Notes: generated from the letters alone by a model not told the origin. DNA of 48,666 nt from Bacillota bacterium (GCA_023512375.1 JAILZS010000017.1:1-48666), one strand, 5' to 3'. Positions 1 through 8,878 are shown, counted from the stretch's first letter. Made by a program: numbers and translations.

Positions 1-636
1 CCAATAGCGCGATCAGGTCATCGCCATCCGACGGCATGCCGTAACCTTCAACGCCGTCCGCCAAACTCCTGGTTCTGTGCGCCGTGAAAGCTGACTGTAC
101 AGAGTAGGTGCAATTCCTACCGCCGAAGGGCCAGCCACCCACGGCGAAGCGAGCCTTGCACGACCAACCGTGAGGGAGGCCGTGAAGCGTAGGCAGCGCG
201 ACGACCAGGCCGCAACCCGCAAGGGTGAAGTGATTGAGCCTCGTGAGGAAATTGTCCGAGGGCCGACGGCGTGAAACCACCGGAAGGCAATAACGAGCGC
301 CCGTAACTGGCGAGGGCGTGGAGACCTCGGCGGGGTCTAAGAGCGCGGCATGGTCGGAAATCCGGGCAGTCGGAACACGGGAGATCTCCCGGCGTCGCGA
401 AAGCGTATGTCCCACCCGAAAGGCCAGTCCGAAGGGCGGCAAATGCGCCGGGAGAAGTCGGAGGGCGGAATAGTACTCCGAGCGCGCGAGGGGCGCGTAC
501 ATGGGGAAGGCCGCCCACGGTTTCACGCGATTCAGCCCAGCAGATCCCCTCACGCAGAGGAGGAACCGGAACGTCCGCGGGACTGGACCGCATCGCCCAG
601 AAGGCCAAGGAGGCGCCGCGTGAGCGGTTCACCGCC

Positions 637-1854
637 TTGAGCCATCACTTGACGGTGGAGTACCTCAAGGAGACCTTCTCCCTGATGAACCGACGCGGTG
701 CCCCAGGCGTCGACCGAGTCAGCATGACGGGGTACGGCCGAAACCTGGACGACAATGTGGCGGACTTGGTGGACCGCATGAAGCGCCGGGCGTACGACGC
801 GCCACCCGTGCGTCGGGTGTATATACCCAAGACGGGATCCGACAAACTTCGGCCGCTTGGCATCCCGGCTGTCGAAGACCGCCTCCTCCAGGCGGCGGTC
901 GCTCGGCTGCTCAGTGCCATCTACGAGCCGATCTTTCGGGACTCGTCCTTTGGGTTTCGCCCGGGCAGGAGTGCGCACGACGCCCTGCGCAGGGTGCGCG
1001 AGGCCGTCATGGGCGGTCGGGTCCAGTACGTCTACGAGGCCGACATCCGTGGCTTCTTCAACCACCTGGACCACGACTGGCTCATGCGCATGCTGGAGCT
1101 CAAGGTCGGCGACCCGTGGATCCTCCGCCTTGTGCGCAAGTGGCTCAAGGCGGGGATTGCTGACAACGGCACCGTGACGCACCCGGAGGAGGGAACGCCG
1201 CAGGGCGGCCCCCTCTCTCCGATTCTCGCCAACGTGTACCTGCACTACGTCCTCGACCTGTGGTTCGACAAGGTGGTCCGGCCAGAGTTGCGCGGGAAGG
1301 CTGAGTGGGTGCGCTACGCCGACGATGTTCTCGCGTTGTTCGAGAACGAGACGGACGCACAACGTTTCGCGCAGATGCTGCCGGAGAGGCTGGCTAAGTT
1401 CGGGTTGGAGGTGGCCCCGGAGAAGACACGGCTGATCCCGTTCGGCGCCAAGTTCTGGCGTCAGGGAAAGGGTGTGGCCGGGACCTTCGACTTCCTTGGA
1501 TTCAGCCACCATCTCGGAACGAGTCGCAAGGGACAGATGACGCTAGTGCGCAAGCCGACGGCGAAGAGCGTGCACCGGTTCTTCACGGCGATCAAGCAGT
1601 GGCTGCGGCGTAACATGCACATACCTCCTCGCGACCAGCAGCGGATCCTCACTGCTAAACTGCGAGGGTACTTCCAGTACTGCGGGCTGTGGTTCTGTGC
1701 TCCCACTCTGAAGAAGCTCCAATACCAGGTCACCTGGACTTGGTGGAGGACCTTGCGGCGTAGGAGTCAGGCACACAAACCGACCTGGGAATGGTTCGTG
1801 CAGCGCCCGTGGACCAAACTGCCGGCTCCCAGGCTGTGCCACCCGAGGGTGTAG
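637..1854 (+). CDS. ltrA: Group II intron reverse transcriptase/maturase
   Basis: Reverse transcriptase and maturase that helps the surrounding intron splice and copy itself into DNA. Visible reverse-transcriptase blocks are the GVDRVS region, RVYIPK...RPLGIP, FGFRPGRSAHDAL, the EADIRGFF block with a catalytic Asp, QGGPLSPILANVYL, and the catalytic YADD box near residues 227-230, then the FLGF block. A basic maturase/thumb region follows. No HNH endonuclease domain is present, so the protein ends soon after the maturase domain, as in endonuclease-lacking group II intron proteins. The first usable start in this frame is TTG at 637. The homologous N-terminus clearly continues upstream in frame (GLDRIAQKAKEAPRERFTAL, 580-639), pointing to a real beginning near 571 (codon ACG) behind an AGGAGG at 557-562. 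Confidence 0.9.
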   Translation: MSHHLTVEYLKETFSLMNRRGAPGVDRVSMTGYGRNLDDNVADLVDRMKRRAYDAPPVRRVYIPKTGSDKLRPLGIPAVEDRLLQAAVARLLSAIYEPIFRDSSFGFRPGRSAHDALRRVREAVMGGRVQYVYEADIRGFFNHLDHDWLMRMLELKVGDPWILRLVRKWLKAGIADNGTVTHPEEGTPQGGPLSPILANVYLHYVLDLWFDKVVRPELRGKAEWVRYADDVLALFENETDAQRFAQMLPERLAKFGLEVAPEKTRLIPFGAKFWRQGKGVAGTFDFLGFSHHLGTSRKGQMTLVRKPTAKSVHRFFTAIKQWLRRNMHIPPRDQQRILTAKLRGYFQYCGLWFCAPTLKKLQYQVTWTWWRTLRRRSQAHKPTWEWFVQRPWTKLPAPRLCHPRV

Positions 1855-1868
1855 GGCGAGAAACCGGG

Positions 1869-1901
1869 GAGCCCGGTGCGTAAATTGCGCACGCCGGGTT
1901 C
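1869..1901 (+). ncRNA. Group II intron domain V catalytic hairpin
   Basis: A 33-base hairpin 15 bases after the maturase stop codon. GAGCCCGG at 1869-1876 pairs with CCGGGTTC at 1894-1901, including the usual G-U pair. It holds the catalytic AGC triad in the lower stem, a two-base CG bulge at 1892-1893, and an upper stem TGCG/CGCA. This is the most conserved part of group II introns and binds the catalytic metal ions. Its presence shows that the intron core is intact. Confidence 0.85.
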
Positions 1902-1902
1902 T

Positions 1903-2323
1903 GAAGGGGGCGGCGGCACAAGACGCCATGCCGGTTCAGCAAGGACACTCGGCTGAAAGGCCGAGAAACGGGCACTGCTGCTATGGCTACAGCGTCGAGG
2001 CCACTGTCTACCTACCGACGGTTGCTGACTAATTAATTCGCGCCCGGGTGTCCCAGGGGTGGTGAAGGTGGGACATGTTGCAGAGATTCGTCATTATCGA
2101 TACTCCATGGCATGATCGTGTGCCTACGCGGTACCTTCCGTGCCTCCTCTAGGTCCCAAAAATCGCTCTCCTACGCCATCACCCCTAGAGCATCCCGAAG
2201 TGTCTCTGACTGAGCGGCAGTGTCAGATGCCTACGATGGCTACAAAAATGCCACCGCTTGTTGAGACGGAACCTACACAGTAATCATCAATTTGTGGGTC
2301 AAGCTCGATCGAATCTCCATTCA
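1903..2323. other. Intergenic stretch: intron 3' end and downstream exon, no gene seen
   Basis: This holds the unresolved 3' end of the group II intron, with short hairpin-forming repeats around 1906-1940 and 1950-1995. About 300 bases of moderate-GC sequence follow, in which I see no gene on either strand. The cytochrome biogenesis operon on the minus strand ends at 2324, so its transcription terminator would lie here, but no convincing stem followed by a T run was found. Confidence 0.5.
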
Positions 2324-3025
2324 TCATAAGGCGGTTCCCGAAAGCAGGCCACTGGGACCGGCTAGCCAGTACCACAACAAGTAGGCGCCGGAAACCAGCA
2401 CGAGAACACTCCCAAATCGCTCCACGTACGGTGTCACCCGCCGAATCCACAAGTGCGCCGCGTAGCGTGCCGTGACCGTGAGCACTGTGAGAACATTCAC
2501 CACGATCGCAAGTCCCAGTCCGTACGCGAGGAGCACGAGCCCGGCCTGAGCTACCGACCGTGAAGCGAGGGACTGGACGACCAGGGATAGAAAGAGCGGC
2601 AGGCTGCAGCTCAGGCACGCGACGCCATAGGCCACGCCGTAGCCAAAGAGACCGCCGCGACCCTCGCCGGGCGAATACCCGAACAGGCGGATGCCACGCA
2701 GTTCCACGCCTCCAAGGTGCCCGCGAACCAGACCGACCGTGCCCCAGACCAGGAGGAACGCCCCGACAGCCACCGCAAACCACGGAATGAGGCGGATCAC
2801 CGATGAGGCCGCCAGCATGATGGCTACCGCGGTGGTAAGAAATAAGGAAAGAAAACCCGCGCTCACAGTCAGTCCCGCCCCGACACCGCGGAGCGCACGC
2901 ACCTCCCCCTTGTCGGTACCAACCAGGAGGCCAACGTACGATGGAAGCATGCCAACGCCGCAGGGGCTCAGACCTGCTGCGGCCCCTGTGCTAAGTGCCA
3001 ATGCATAGAGTCCGAATCCCGTCAT
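2324..3025 (-). CDS. ccdA: CcdA/DsbD-type thiol-disulfide electron-transfer membrane protein
   Basis: Multi-span membrane protein, 233 residues, that would carry reducing equivalents from cytoplasmic thioredoxin across the membrane for cytochrome c maturation. The six-helix pattern and the two cysteine sites fit CcdA/DsbD: SPCGVGMLP in the first helix (about residues 17-25) and ACLSCSLP midway. The start at 3025 (MTGFGLYALA) is chosen because its ATG overlaps the TGA of the upstream gene (ATGA) and matches the family length; the open frame continues upstream but is not expected to be translated. It is the last gene of a three-gene block (3944 to 2324) with the same overlap at both junctions. 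Its likely partners are the thioredoxin-like proteins at 8221-10048 on the other side of the IS110 remnant. Confidence 0.85.
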   Translation of the reverse strand: MTGFGLYALALSTGAAAGLSPCGVGMLPSYVGLLVGTDKGEVRALRGVGAGLTVSAGFLSLFLTTAVAIMLAASSVIRLIPWFAVAVGAFLLVWGTVGLVRGHLGGVELRGIRLFGYSPGEGRGGLFGYGVAYGVACLSCSLPLFLSLVVQSLASRSVAQAGLVLLAYGLGLAIVVNVLTVLTVTARYAAHLWIRRVTPYVERFGSVLVLVSGAYLLWYWLAGPSGLLSGTAL

Positions 3026-3708
3026 GCGCCCCCAGCCTCCGTGTCGCTCAGGTGGCTGCCCGTTTGTCGCCCCGCCCACACGACGGCGAAGGCGAGCGCG
3101 GCAAGACCTAATAGGAGAAGGCCCGCCCGTGCCCAGCCCCGATAGACTTGCGCCGGGTCGCCGAGGGCCATCGGTATGAAGATGGATGTTCCGGCAGGCA
3201 CGGCTGCGGCCTGAAACTCCCGGAGATTCTGGCCCGCGAGGTGGACCACCCCGCGGTAGGTGAATGTCCCCAACGCGGATCCGGACGGGTAGGCACCACC
3301 GCCCACAAGCAAGGTCGCCGATGCGATGGGAGCGGCGGTGGTCTCTGACCATACGAGGGGCGATGTTCGGGGAAGCAAGATGTCGAACTGCACCGACTTG
3401 GGCCTGCCGGATAGCCACACGCCCGAGGCTGTCGCCTGGAAAGGCGCCGTGGTGCCGATCACCCGCAACAAGGTGAACCCGCCGGGCAAGGGGACGAATT
3501 CCTTAGGCCCGACCGGGAGTCGATCCCAGTCGACGTTGACAAGGACACGTACGCCGGCCGCCTGCGGCACGAACACCCAGGTCTCCGACCCGACAACACC
3601 TGAGGAACCGCTTGCGGCAGCGGCCACGCCTGGCGCCCGCCCAACCGCCACAAGCGCGGCCGCGCACAGGGACAGGAGCAAGCCGCGCATCCGTCCCGTG
3701 CGCCTCAT
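3022..3708 (-). CDS. Exported, membrane-anchored protein of unknown function
   Basis: 228 residues with an N-terminal signal peptide (about residues 8-32), a beta-rich extracellular part, and a C-terminal membrane helix (about 195-214) with a short charged tail, so it should sit outside the cell anchored by its C-terminus. I do not recognise the family. The gene at 7559-8224 has the same architecture and size, and both lie next to cytochrome c maturation genes, so they may be related or have parallel roles. Translation is probably coupled on both sides: its ATG overlaps the stop of the small membrane protein upstream, and its stop overlaps the ccdA start. No cysteine pair or haem motif was seen. 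A structural role in a haem-delivery complex is only a guess. Confidence 0.7.
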   Translation of the reverse strand: MRRTGRMRGLLLSLCAAALVAVGRAPGVAAAASGSSGVVGSETWVFVPQAAGVRVLVNVDWDRLPVGPKEFVPLPGGFTLLRVIGTTAPFQATASGVWLSGRPKSVQFDILLPRTSPLVWSETTAAPIASATLLVGGGAYPSGSALGTFTYRGVVHLAGQNLREFQAAAVPAGTSIFIPMALGDPAQVYRGWARAGLLLLGLAALAFAVVWAGRQTGSHLSDTEAGGA

Positions 3709-3944
3709 CTGCCTGTCCCCTTGGCGCTTGAAGCGTCGTCTCGCGGCTTACCCGTCCTGAGGTCCTCTTCCGCGTCCCAGACAAGGGTGCCGGGTTTGCG
3801 CGTGACCGTTTCTCCGTCCGGTCGGTTCGGGTACCAACGCTCAAGCTCGTTTGTGATCCACTCGGGCGAAAGACGCCATGTCCACGGCGATAGAACTAAG
3901 ACGAGCGTGGCGGCCGCGAAGAGCAGGCCCACGGTGATGTCCAT
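3705..3944 (-). CDS. Small membrane protein of the cytochrome c maturation cluster, possibly CcmI-like
   Basis: 79 residues with one N-terminal membrane helix (about residues 4-24), then a hydrophilic tail ending in a Lys/Asp-rich segment. The tail contains VWDAEEDLRTGK, reminiscent of the short motif after the membrane helix in CcmI-like proteins. That resemblance is weak and is offered as inference only. It is the first gene of the ATGA-coupled trio with the exported protein at 3022-3708 and ccdA. It probably once followed ccmF directly, before IS110 inserted between them. Confidence 0.6.
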   Translation of the reverse strand: MDITVGLLFAAATLVLVLSPWTWRLSPEWITNELERWYPNRPDGETVTRKPGTLVWDAEEDLRTGKPRDDASSAKGTGR

Positions 3945-4181
3945 CGCCTATCCCCCCTTCGATCTCACGCTTTGGGTTCCTTATCCTCAGCGAGTGTTGA
4001 AGGTCGCAGGCACCGCCCTTGGGAGAGGGGCGCGGGGGGAACCCTAATGCGCGGCTGTGGATACATTGACAAGCCTTGAACCTTTCGGACTTGGTGGCCT
4101 TGTGCTGTCACCCCGGCTGCACCGCCGCGCGGTTGCCCCCTTCAGCAAGGGGCTAGCACACTGCCGCGCCGGCGAGCGCTC
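3945..4181. other. IS110 left flank, possible bridge-RNA region
   Basis: Non-coding stretch between the small membrane protein and the IS110 transposase remnant. It should contain the left end of the insertion sequence. A short stem-loop, CCCCTT-CAGC-AAGGGG, lies at about 4137-4152, with further GC-rich self-complementary text around 4110-4180. IS110-group elements carry their guide (bridge) RNA in the non-coding DNA upstream of the transposase, so this is where one would be expected. The element end was not located, because IS110 elements lack terminal inverted repeats. Confidence 0.3.
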
Positions 4182-5429
4182 ATGCGCGAGACTGCGCCCA
4201 CCGCCCCCGCGGAAACCCCAACGCCTTTGGTCCGCAATTCCATGCCGGAAGGGGTGAATCTCATCCCCAACGACACCCTGTTTGTCGGCATCGATATCGG
4301 CCTCGAGAACAACGCCCACTTCCTGGCCCCGAACGGCGACTCTCTCGGCCGCCTTACCTTCCCCAACGATATCGACGGCGTCGGACAGCTCTCGTCGACC
4401 GCTTCGTGAAGACCTGCTCGGATCACAACCTGTCGGTTCTTCGCATCGGCATGGAAGCCACCGGAACTCGAGCCCTACGATCTCCAAGTCGCCGTACTCA
4501 ACCCCAAGAGCGTGGAGGGCTTCAAGGCCGTCTACACCGACATCCCCAAGACCGATCTCAAGGGCGCCTGGGTGATCGCCGACTGCTTGCGCTTCGGCCG
4601 GGTCCACTTCCATCCCCCGACCGACCCGCGCTACGCATCCCTGCAGCGGCTCACGCGCTTGCGCTTCCAATTGGTTCACCACATGACATGCGAGAAGAAC
4701 CGCACATTGTCCCTGCGGTTTCTCCGCTTCGGCACCTTGGCCCATGACGCCCCGTTCTCCAACGTGTTCGCCAAGGCATCGACAACCATCTTCACCGAGA
4801 TGACCGTCGAAGAGATCGCCCAGACCCCCCTTGGGGATGTGGTCATCCGCATCTCCCAGCACTCCGGTAGCCGCCTGGGAAACGGCAACCCCGAAGCTCT
4901 CGCCCGTGAGGTCCAGGCCACGGCTCGCAGGTCCTTTCGCGTCACCCCGAAGATGGATAGCGCCGTCGGCGTTGCCCTTTCCATGTCCGTCGCCACGATC
5001 CGCCTTCTCGAGGACCAATTGAGGCGGCTCGACAAGGCGATGGCGCAGGAACTCAAGGGCATCGCCGCCGTAGACGGCGCCGGCCTCGTCGCCGAGATCG
5101 GCGACATTCCCCGCTTTCCCAACCACGACGCCCTTGCCAAGTACGGGGGTTTCACTTGGCGCCAGCATCAGTCGGGCGTCTTCGCCGCCGAGGACCTTCC
5201 CCTGCCGCGCTCGGGCAATGTCTACCTGCGCTACTACCTGATCGAGGCCACGAACTCCGTCCGGGTGCGGGACCAAGAGTTCGCCGCCTTCTCCGAGCGC
5301 AAGCATCGGGAGGCACGCCATCATCACCACAAGCGGTCCTTGGTCCTGACCGCAAGGAATCTGGTGCGAATGGTCTACGCCTTGCTGAGCGAAGGCCAGC
5401 TCTACGTTCGGATGAGAAGGATCTCCTAG
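4182..5429 (+). pseudogene. IS110-family transposase, broken by frameshifts
   Basis: DEDD-type recombinase of an IS110 element, in three frames. The first piece (4182-4390) has the N-terminal Asp motif FVGIDIGLENN. A CT duplication at about 4389-4393 shifts the frame: CAGCTCTCGTC should read CAG CTC GTC. The second piece (to about 4470) gives LVDRFVKTCSDHNLSVLRIG then MEATG. A further shift, with loss of several residues, follows before YDLQVAVLNPKSVEGF, and the third piece (about 4476-5429) carries the rest. The C-terminal transposase domain is well kept, with AEIGDIPRFPNHDALAKYGG, the serine-containing QSG, and GNVYLRYYLIEATNS. The element lies between ccmF and the ccdA trio and is unlikely to make active enzyme. 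Confidence 0.9.
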
Positions 5430-5513
5430 ACCCCGTCCCGCGACCGACGACCTGTCAAACCGGCCGGAATGCTGGCCGGAGCATTGTGTTGCCGTCACGC
5501 CGTGGTCACCTCC

Positions 5514-7556
5514 TCAACGGGCCCATCCTTGGGAGTTGCCATCAAACCCTCGGTCTTTGACGAGGTACGCGCCGTGCACCGTGTTGCCCAGCCCACGTGC
5601 CTCCCGTTCCGCTTCGGTCTTCTCTCTCGGGTTGGTAACGAGCAAAAGGACCATGCATCCGATCATTAGAAGCGCGCCGCCCCAGAACCATGTCACCAAC
5701 GGGTTCACAAAGAATTCGAGCACGGCTGTGCCGCTCTTCACCCCAGCCAAGACGACATACAGATCGCCGGAGATGCCGTGCATGATGGCCACCCGGGCGA
5801 GCGGCGCCGGGTCACCGGGATAGATGATGAACTCGGGGGTGAGGACACCTCCGGTGGCGCGGTTTCGCAAGATGGCGGTTTCTACGACATTGACGCCCAG
5901 CATGCGCTGGGAAAGCCCCTGAAAAGTCATCGGTACCCCGCCGATCGTGACGTTTTGCCCATTGGTCACGGAGAGCGTCGTCCTCTGCTGAAACAACCAC
6001 GATCCAGCGATGCCGATGAACATCAGGGCAAACGCGATGTGCACAACGTATCCCAGGTATCGGTGTGGATGACGGGTAAACAGATCGTTAGCAGCCGCTG
6101 TCAGGCTGTGCCCGGCAACCAGCCGCGCACGGATGGCCCTGCCGAATTCCCCAACATGTGCGGTGATGGCGAAGGCGGCGGCACCGAACCCCGCCACAGC
6201 TCGCCAGTCAAGGTGATGGACCAACGGAGGCTCCAGGAGACCCGTAGCGAGTGCGGCCGCACACCCCACACTAACCGGCCACACGAGAAGTCGCACGGCG
6301 TGCCGCCAAGAGGTCCTCCGCCAACCGACCGCTGTCGCCGCACCCATGGCGACCAGGAGAAGTACAGCAAACGGGCCCACCGCGTTCGTGAAGAAGGACT
6401 CGGTGACCGTCATCTCCTGGCCCAGGAAGTCACGGGAGATGATCGGGTACAGGGTTCCCCAGAGGACGGAGAACGCGGCGCCCATCAAGAGTACGTTATT
6501 GAGCAGAAAGGCAAATTCCTTGGATAAATAGCTCTCCCATCGGCTCGCGTCCTGAAGCAGATCGCGGTTCCAGACAATCGTGATCACCGAGAATGCCAGA
6601 GTTCCTGCGAAGAACAGGCTGAGCGGCAGGCTTACGGGCGACTGGCTGAATGTGTGAATCGACGGCAGAAAGCCGCTTCGGGTAAGGAACGTGCCAAACA
6701 CCGCAAGTCCAAACGCCGCCGTCAAGAGCAACATGTTCCATACGCGGAAGGTGCCCCGGCGCTCCTGCACCATGCCCGAGTGGATGAGGGCAGTGGCCAC
6801 GATCCAGGGCATGAAGGCGGCATTCTCGACGGGATCCCACGCCCAGTAACCGCCCCACCCGAGTTCCGTGTAGGCCCAGTAGCCGCCGAGGACGAGAGCG
6901 GCGGTAAGGAACGTCCATGCTACGAGCAGCCAGCGTCGGCTGAGCCGGACCCAGAGATCCCCGCCCCTTCGGGCCCAGAGGGCTCCCATACCCCATGCGA
7001 ACGGGACAGTCAGCCCGATGAAACCCATATACATGGCCGGCGGGTGCACGGCCATCCAGACGTTCTGCAGAAGCGGATCGAGACCGTTCCCGTCGTAAGG
7101 CGGCGAGGTCGTGGTGGTGAACGGGGGGACCACTGCCGTCACCATGGCGAGATAGAAGACGCTCACGCCGCTCAGGATGAGCCCGGCATAAGGAACGATG
7201 GGCGCTTCGTCATGCGCACTGCGCCCGACCACGTACGCGGCATAGAGTGACAAGACCCACACCCAAAACAGAAGGGATCCAGCGCTGCCTGACCAGAGGG
7301 CGGTGAGCTTGAGGAATAGAGAAAGGTTGCGGCTCGTGTTCTCGGCTACGTCGACGACCGAAAAGTTGCTCGTCACGAGTTCGTACTCTAGGACGCCCAC
7401 AGCGCCGGTTACCAGCATCGCCACCGCGACCACGGCACCGCGTGCGCTGTGCCACGCCCGTACAGACCTTGCGCGCAAGCCATAGATCGTGAGGGCCATG
7501 GAAAGGAGTGACATGCTGAGGGCGCCCCATAGGAGGAGGTCGCCAACACGTGCCAT
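5514..7556 (-). CDS. ccmF: Cytochrome c-type biogenesis protein CcmF (haem lyase)
   Basis: Membrane enzyme that attaches haem to the CXXCH cysteines of c-type cytochromes outside the membrane. The 680-residue length and about 15 predicted helices fit CcmF. The tryptophan-rich haem-handling motif WGGYWAWDPVEN is at residues 234-245 and the conserved His in VHPPAMYMGF is at residue 171. The start at 7556 (MARVGDLLLW) was chosen over an in-frame start 78 bases upstream, because AAGGAG lies eight bases before it and it begins two bases after the upstream stop. The genes before it encode thiol-redox proteins, and the genes after it (beyond the IS110 remnant) include ccdA. No CcmE, CcmG-H or CcmABC gene is visible in the window. 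Confidence 0.95.
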   Translation of the reverse strand: MARVGDLLLWGALSMSLLSMALTIYGLRARSVRAWHSARGAVVAVAMLVTGAVGVLEYELVTSNFSVVDVAENTSRNLSLFLKLTALWSGSAGSLLFWVWVLSLYAAYVVGRSAHDEAPIVPYAGLILSGVSVFYLAMVTAVVPPFTTTTSPPYDGNGLDPLLQNVWMAVHPPAMYMGFIGLTVPFAWGMGALWARRGGDLWVRLSRRWLLVAWTFLTAALVLGGYWAYTELGWGGYWAWDPVENAAFMPWIVATALIHSGMVQERRGTFRVWNMLLLTAAFGLAVFGTFLTRSGFLPSIHTFSQSPVSLPLSLFFAGTLAFSVITIVWNRDLLQDASRWESYLSKEFAFLLNNVLLMGAAFSVLWGTLYPIISRDFLGQEMTVTESFFTNAVGPFAVLLLVAMGAATAVGWRRTSWRHAVRLLVWPVSVGCAAALATGLLEPPLVHHLDWRAVAGFGAAAFAITAHVGEFGRAIRARLVAGHSLTAAANDLFTRHPHRYLGYVVHIAFALMFIGIAGSWLFQQRTTLSVTNGQNVTIGGVPMTFQGLSQRMLGVNVVETAILRNRATGGVLTPEFIIYPGDPAPLARVAIMHGISGDLYVVLAGVKSGTAVLEFFVNPLVTWFWGGALLMIGCMVLLLVTNPREKTEAEREARGLGNTVHGAYLVKDRGFDGNSQGWAR

Positions 7557-7558
7557 CC

Positions 7559-8224
7559 TCAGTTCTCCTTCCCGTTCGCAACGCCGTCGTGAGGCAACGG
7601 GGCCTCGGCGTCGGCCGCCGGTCGGCGCCACCACCAGACCAGGAAGACCCCGATCACCACAGCAGTCAGCATCTCGGCGTACCCGTAGTAGAAGACCGGT
7701 GGAGCAGGCGGGGTGAACTCGAAATTGAGCCGCATCGGTCCCCCTGAGAGATGCCGAGCAATCGAGACAATGGCCGCATCGCCACTTCCGCCCGTACCCT
7801 GCGGGTAAAACGCCTGGTTGAGTTCGATCGGAAAGGATACGCCCGGTCCCGTCTCAACCACGAATTCCTGGGTGGGGCCGGGAAGCCACCAGGCGACGGA
7901 GAGCCCTTGGCTCGGCAGCGCCGTGCCGTAGCGAAGCGTGACCGAGTCTGCCCCGGACCGAATCGCGACCGAGTCCATGCCCGCAGGCGAAAAGCCAGCG
8001 CCGTGAACGCCTCTCGCACCAGGCAGGAGCGGGATGCGGACCGGTGAGGCAACGCGGGCCGAGAACGTCACGGTGTTGACGACCACAAGACCACCGTCGG
8101 CAAGTCGGACAGACAGCACCTCTCGACGTATGGTCGGGACGTGAGGTGCCGCCGCGCCCGACGGCGAGACCCACAAGGCGAGGGTCAGGAGCAGCGTTAC
8201 GGTGGCCAGCGCCTTAGCCCTCAC
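7559..8224 (-). CDS. Exported, membrane-anchored protein of unknown function (cytochrome maturation cluster)
   Basis: 221 residues with a signal peptide (about residues 5-25), a beta-rich extracellular domain, and a C-terminal membrane helix (about 183-202) followed by a charged tail. I do not recognise the family. Architecture and length match the exported protein at 3022-3708, so the cluster encodes two similar-looking anchored proteins. Its ATG overlaps the stop of the thioredoxin-like gene upstream (ATGA at 8221-8224), and its stop lies two bases from the ccmF start, so the three are almost certainly co-translated. The position directly before ccmF suggests a role in haem or apocytochrome handling. 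That is context-based inference, as no metal or haem motif is visible. Confidence 0.75.
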   Translation of the reverse strand: MRAKALATVTLLLTLALWVSPSGAAAPHVPTIRREVLSVRLADGGLVVVNTVTFSARVASPVRIPLLPGARGVHGAGFSPAGMDSVAIRSGADSVTLRYGTALPSQGLSVAWWLPGPTQEFVVETGPGVSFPIELNQAFYPQGTGGSGDAAIVSIARHLSGGPMRLNFEFTPPAPPVFYYGYAEMLTAVVIGVFLVWWWRRPAADAEAPLPHDGVANGKEN

Positions 8225-8790
8225 GGATTCACCGGGACGTAGGGCAGGATCCCCGACGCGAGCTGGCTGTAACTCAAGTCGCCCGATGCCGTGCCACGGA
8301 TGACACCGTCCCGGTCCAAAAACATTACCGTGGGAATGGTCTGCACCTGGTACGTATCGGAAACCTGCCCGGTTCGGTCGAGCAGGATTGGAAATGTGAT
8401 GCCGTAGGTCTGGGCAAAGAGGTCCACCGCTCCTATATCAGGTTCCGAGATGGTCATATCGATTCCGACCACCGCCACCTGCCCGCGCGCCTGTCGGTAC
8501 AGCGCCTCAAGGGACGGCGCCTCGTCCCGACAGGCCTGACACCAGGAGGTGAAGAAATCAAGGAGCACCGGGTGGCCACGGAAGGTTTGCAACGAAACCC
8601 TACCGCCCGGGAGAGCGGAGAGCGAAAAGCCAGGTGCACGCGCACCGACCTGCACCCCGACGCCCTGCGCCCCCGAACCGCGCGCCGTATAGAGAAGCAG
8701 CGCCAAAACCGTCACAGCTGCGATAGGTAGTGCCACGATTGCCCAAGGCGGCGTTCTCCTACCAGTATTGTGCTTACCCAACGGTGTCAC
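8221..8790 (-). CDS. resA: TlpA/ResA-like membrane-anchored thioredoxin
   Basis: Extracytoplasmic thiol-disulfide oxidoreductase, 189 residues. A positively charged N-terminus is followed by a single membrane anchor (about residues 15-36). A thioredoxin fold of the TlpA/ResA type follows, with FFTSWCQACRDE giving active-site cysteines C84 and C87 and a cis-proline segment VQTIPTVMFLDRDG. In cytochrome c maturation such proteins reduce the CXXCH cysteines of the apocytochrome before CcmF adds haem, and CcdA re-reduces them. It overlaps the next gene by four bases and lies 88 bases after the SCO1-TlpA fusion, in the same direction. The symbol resA is by role; TlpA or CcmG would be equally fair. 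Confidence 0.85.
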   Translation of the reverse strand: MTPLGKHNTGRRTPPWAIVALPIAAVTVLALLLYTARGSGAQGVGVQVGARAPGFSLSALPGGRVSLQTFRGHPVLLDFFTSWCQACRDEAPSLEALYRQARGQVAVVGIDMTISEPDIGAVDLFAQTYGITFPILLDRTGQVSDTYQVQTIPTVMFLDRDGVIRGTASGDLSYSQLASGILPYVPVNP

Positions 8791-8878
8791 TTCCCAAGTA
8801 CGCGACGTGCCGTTCCTGACGTAGGGTGAGAATGGCCGTCATGGACCGATTCTGGCAGTCACACGAGAGACCGCTCTC

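Larger units (their letters stand above)
77..1902 (+). mobile_element. Group II intron (recognisable part)
   Basis: Self-splicing, retromobile intron. The 5' end fits the group II consensus GUGCG at 77-81. It is followed by the conserved domain I text, including the run around 110-125 and the CCGCAAC/GTGAAGTGATTGAG stretch near 212-240. An intron reverse transcriptase lies inside (637-1854), and a canonical domain V hairpin follows it at 1869-1901. The 3' splice site is not resolved: no clean domain VI with a bulged A and an AY end could be placed between 1902 and about 2030. A CTACC-type end near 2010-2019 is one possibility. The strand is fixed by the reverse transcriptase and domain V. The 5' exon (1-76) gives no recognisable gene. 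GC content here is lower than in the right-hand part of the window. Confidence 0.85.

Noticed and set aside
1-76. Possible gene fragment in the 5' exon of the intron
   Set aside because: One minus-strand frame gives plausible protein-like sequence, but it is too short and runs off the window, so no identity can be supported.
2223-2783. Minus-strand frame overlapping ccdA
   Set aside because: It is out of frame with the membrane protein, which has the conserved cysteines and helix pattern.
4044-5498. Minus-strand open frame opposite the IS110 transposase
   Set aside because: It is antisense to clear transposase motifs and has no family resemblance of its own.
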